Source of the DNA: Desulfoluna spongiiphila
Lineage (GTDB): Bacteria; Desulfobacterota; Desulfobacteria; Desulfobacterales; Desulfolunaceae
Direction of reading: 5' to 3'
Assembly (NCBI RefSeq): GCF_900101345.1
Contig: NZ_FMUX01000004.1
Coordinates: forward strand, 171,239-235,238
DNA: 64,000 bases
Part shown: positions 63,584 to 64,000 of the stretch, piece after piece
Numbering within the stretch: position 1 is the stretch's first letter
How the letters are laid out: every line of letters begins with the position of its first letter
Made by a program: the position numbers and the translations under genes
The notes under the pieces: generated by a model
What the model was told of the DNA's origin: nothing
The model's input: the letters and a program-made list of their open reading frames with translations, nothing else
The model's database searches: none

Positions 63584-64000
63584 ATGACGGTTGATAAACA
63601 CCGATTTTTCCGAAATGTAACGCTAAGCCTTTGCAGCAGCCTTGACCTTGAAAAGGCGCTCTTTAAGTGCTTTCATTATATCAGGAAATACATCCCGGCA
63701 GATGGTCTTCAATTCGATATTACCGAACCTAACGGCGCCACACTCAGTATTGTCAGGGTAACAAAAGAAGGGGTCGAAATTCAGGACATTCTTATTCCGT
63801 TCTCACCGGAGTCCATAGAAGAAGAGCAAAGGTATTATGAAAAAAAAGAGAATAAAAAAATTGACGATGTCCTGATTTTCAATGCACCGAGCATAAATCC
63901 CATCAGTAAGGATTTTGCCAAAGTCCTTAACCTCAAGGAAGCATCCAACCTTATCCTGCCGGTGGACTTTGAGGACAGTTTTCCTGCAACAATTTCCCTG
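63584..64000 (+). CDS. N-terminus of a GAF-like signalling regulator (cut by window edge)
   Basis: The first 139 codons are present; the gene runs off the right edge. The sequence (NVTLSLCSSLDLEKALFKCFHYIRKYIPADGLQF, later LILPVDFEDSFPATISL) has the pattern of an N-terminal GAF domain as found in sigma-54-dependent regulators or histidine kinases. No output domain is in view, so which kind cannot be decided. GAAGGGGG lies 6 nt before ATG 63584. It is divergent from the DUF169 gene and may control it. Confidence 0.6.
   Translation, partial: MTVDKHRFFRNVTLSLCSSLDLEKALFKCFHYIRKYIPADGLQFDITEPNGATLSIVRVTKEGVEIQDILIPFSPESIEEEQRYYEKKENKKIDDVLIFNAPSINPISKDFAKVLNLKEASNLILPVDFEDSFPATISL

Noticed and set aside
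1..64000. tRNA, rRNA and CRISPR arrays
   Set aside because: I saw no cloverleaf with conserved T-loop sequence, no rRNA segments and no regularly spaced repeats; a covariance search would be needed to exclude a divergent tRNA.

Overview
The window reads as a contiguous piece of the main chromosome of a Gram-negative, high-GC bacterium. It has LPS and outer-membrane genes (lptE, an LpxL-type acyltransferase, cpoB, many lipoproteins), MurJ, SecDF/YajC, RNase G and two-component systems with large hybrid kinases. Gene order and codon use suggest a Desulfobacterota (Desulfobacterales-like, probably marine) organism. This is an inference: no rRNA or respiratory marker gene lies in the window, and no tRNA was noticed.

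Layout. 0-7.6 kb: the N-terminus of exonuclease I, then a leftward signalling cluster: a PP2C phosphatase, a Ser/Thr kinase joined to an FGE-sulfatase domain but broken at a G8 tract, a hybrid histidine kinase, and an HD-GYP response regulator translationally coupled to it. 7.8-27.3 kb: mostly housekeeping genes: darP, a cold-shock gene, a tightly overlapping leftward set murJ-ftsB-TPR-rhodanese-MauE, rpsT, leuS-lptE, rng, yajC-secD-secF, cpoB, dprA-topA and efp. 27.7-32.2 kb: guaA, a coiled-coil membrane protein, a kinase-like protein that may be a SidJ-type pseudokinase, and an unknown partner. 33.5-37.4 kb: a DDAH-family hydrolase, a 54-residue zinc ribbon and a polar amino-acid ABC transporter, probably one catabolic/uptake unit. 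37.6-44.4 kb: a membrane metallophosphoesterase, nested inverted repeats, two small exported proteins sharing a QSGI motif, deaD, a YkgJ-type protein and a lipoprotein.

44.4-51.6 kb is a leftward envelope region. A transglutaminase-like exported protein, two LPP20-type lipoproteins and an MltC-type lytic transglycosylase look like one functional module; the first and last share the same N-terminal motif. An LpxL-like acyltransferase and a zinc-ribbon membrane protein follow upstream. 51.7-57.8 kb is visibly AT-richer and contains small accessory genes (GrpB, GNAT, adenosine-deaminase-like lipoprotein), two broken genes and a transposon-like remnant; it looks acquired and decaying. 57.8-62.3 kb returns to native composition: a GNAT, an enoyl-CoA hydratase, and a phosphoribosyltransferase next to a CodB-type permease (nucleobase salvage). 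The window ends with a DUF169 gene divergent from an incomplete GAF-like regulator around a perfect 12-bp inverted repeat.

Two dispersed repeat families are present. One is bounded by GCCTCCGGCGGC ends, with copies at 32.3, 38.9, 40.7 and 60.7 kb. The other has CCCGGACATTTCATGAG ends, with copies at 54.7 and 62.3 kb. Several intrinsic-terminator hairpins sit upstream of genes rather than after them (33.5, 35.4, 30.1, 59.5 kb) and may be attenuators. Three essential or core genes (cold-shock gene, rpsT, secD) start with TTG.
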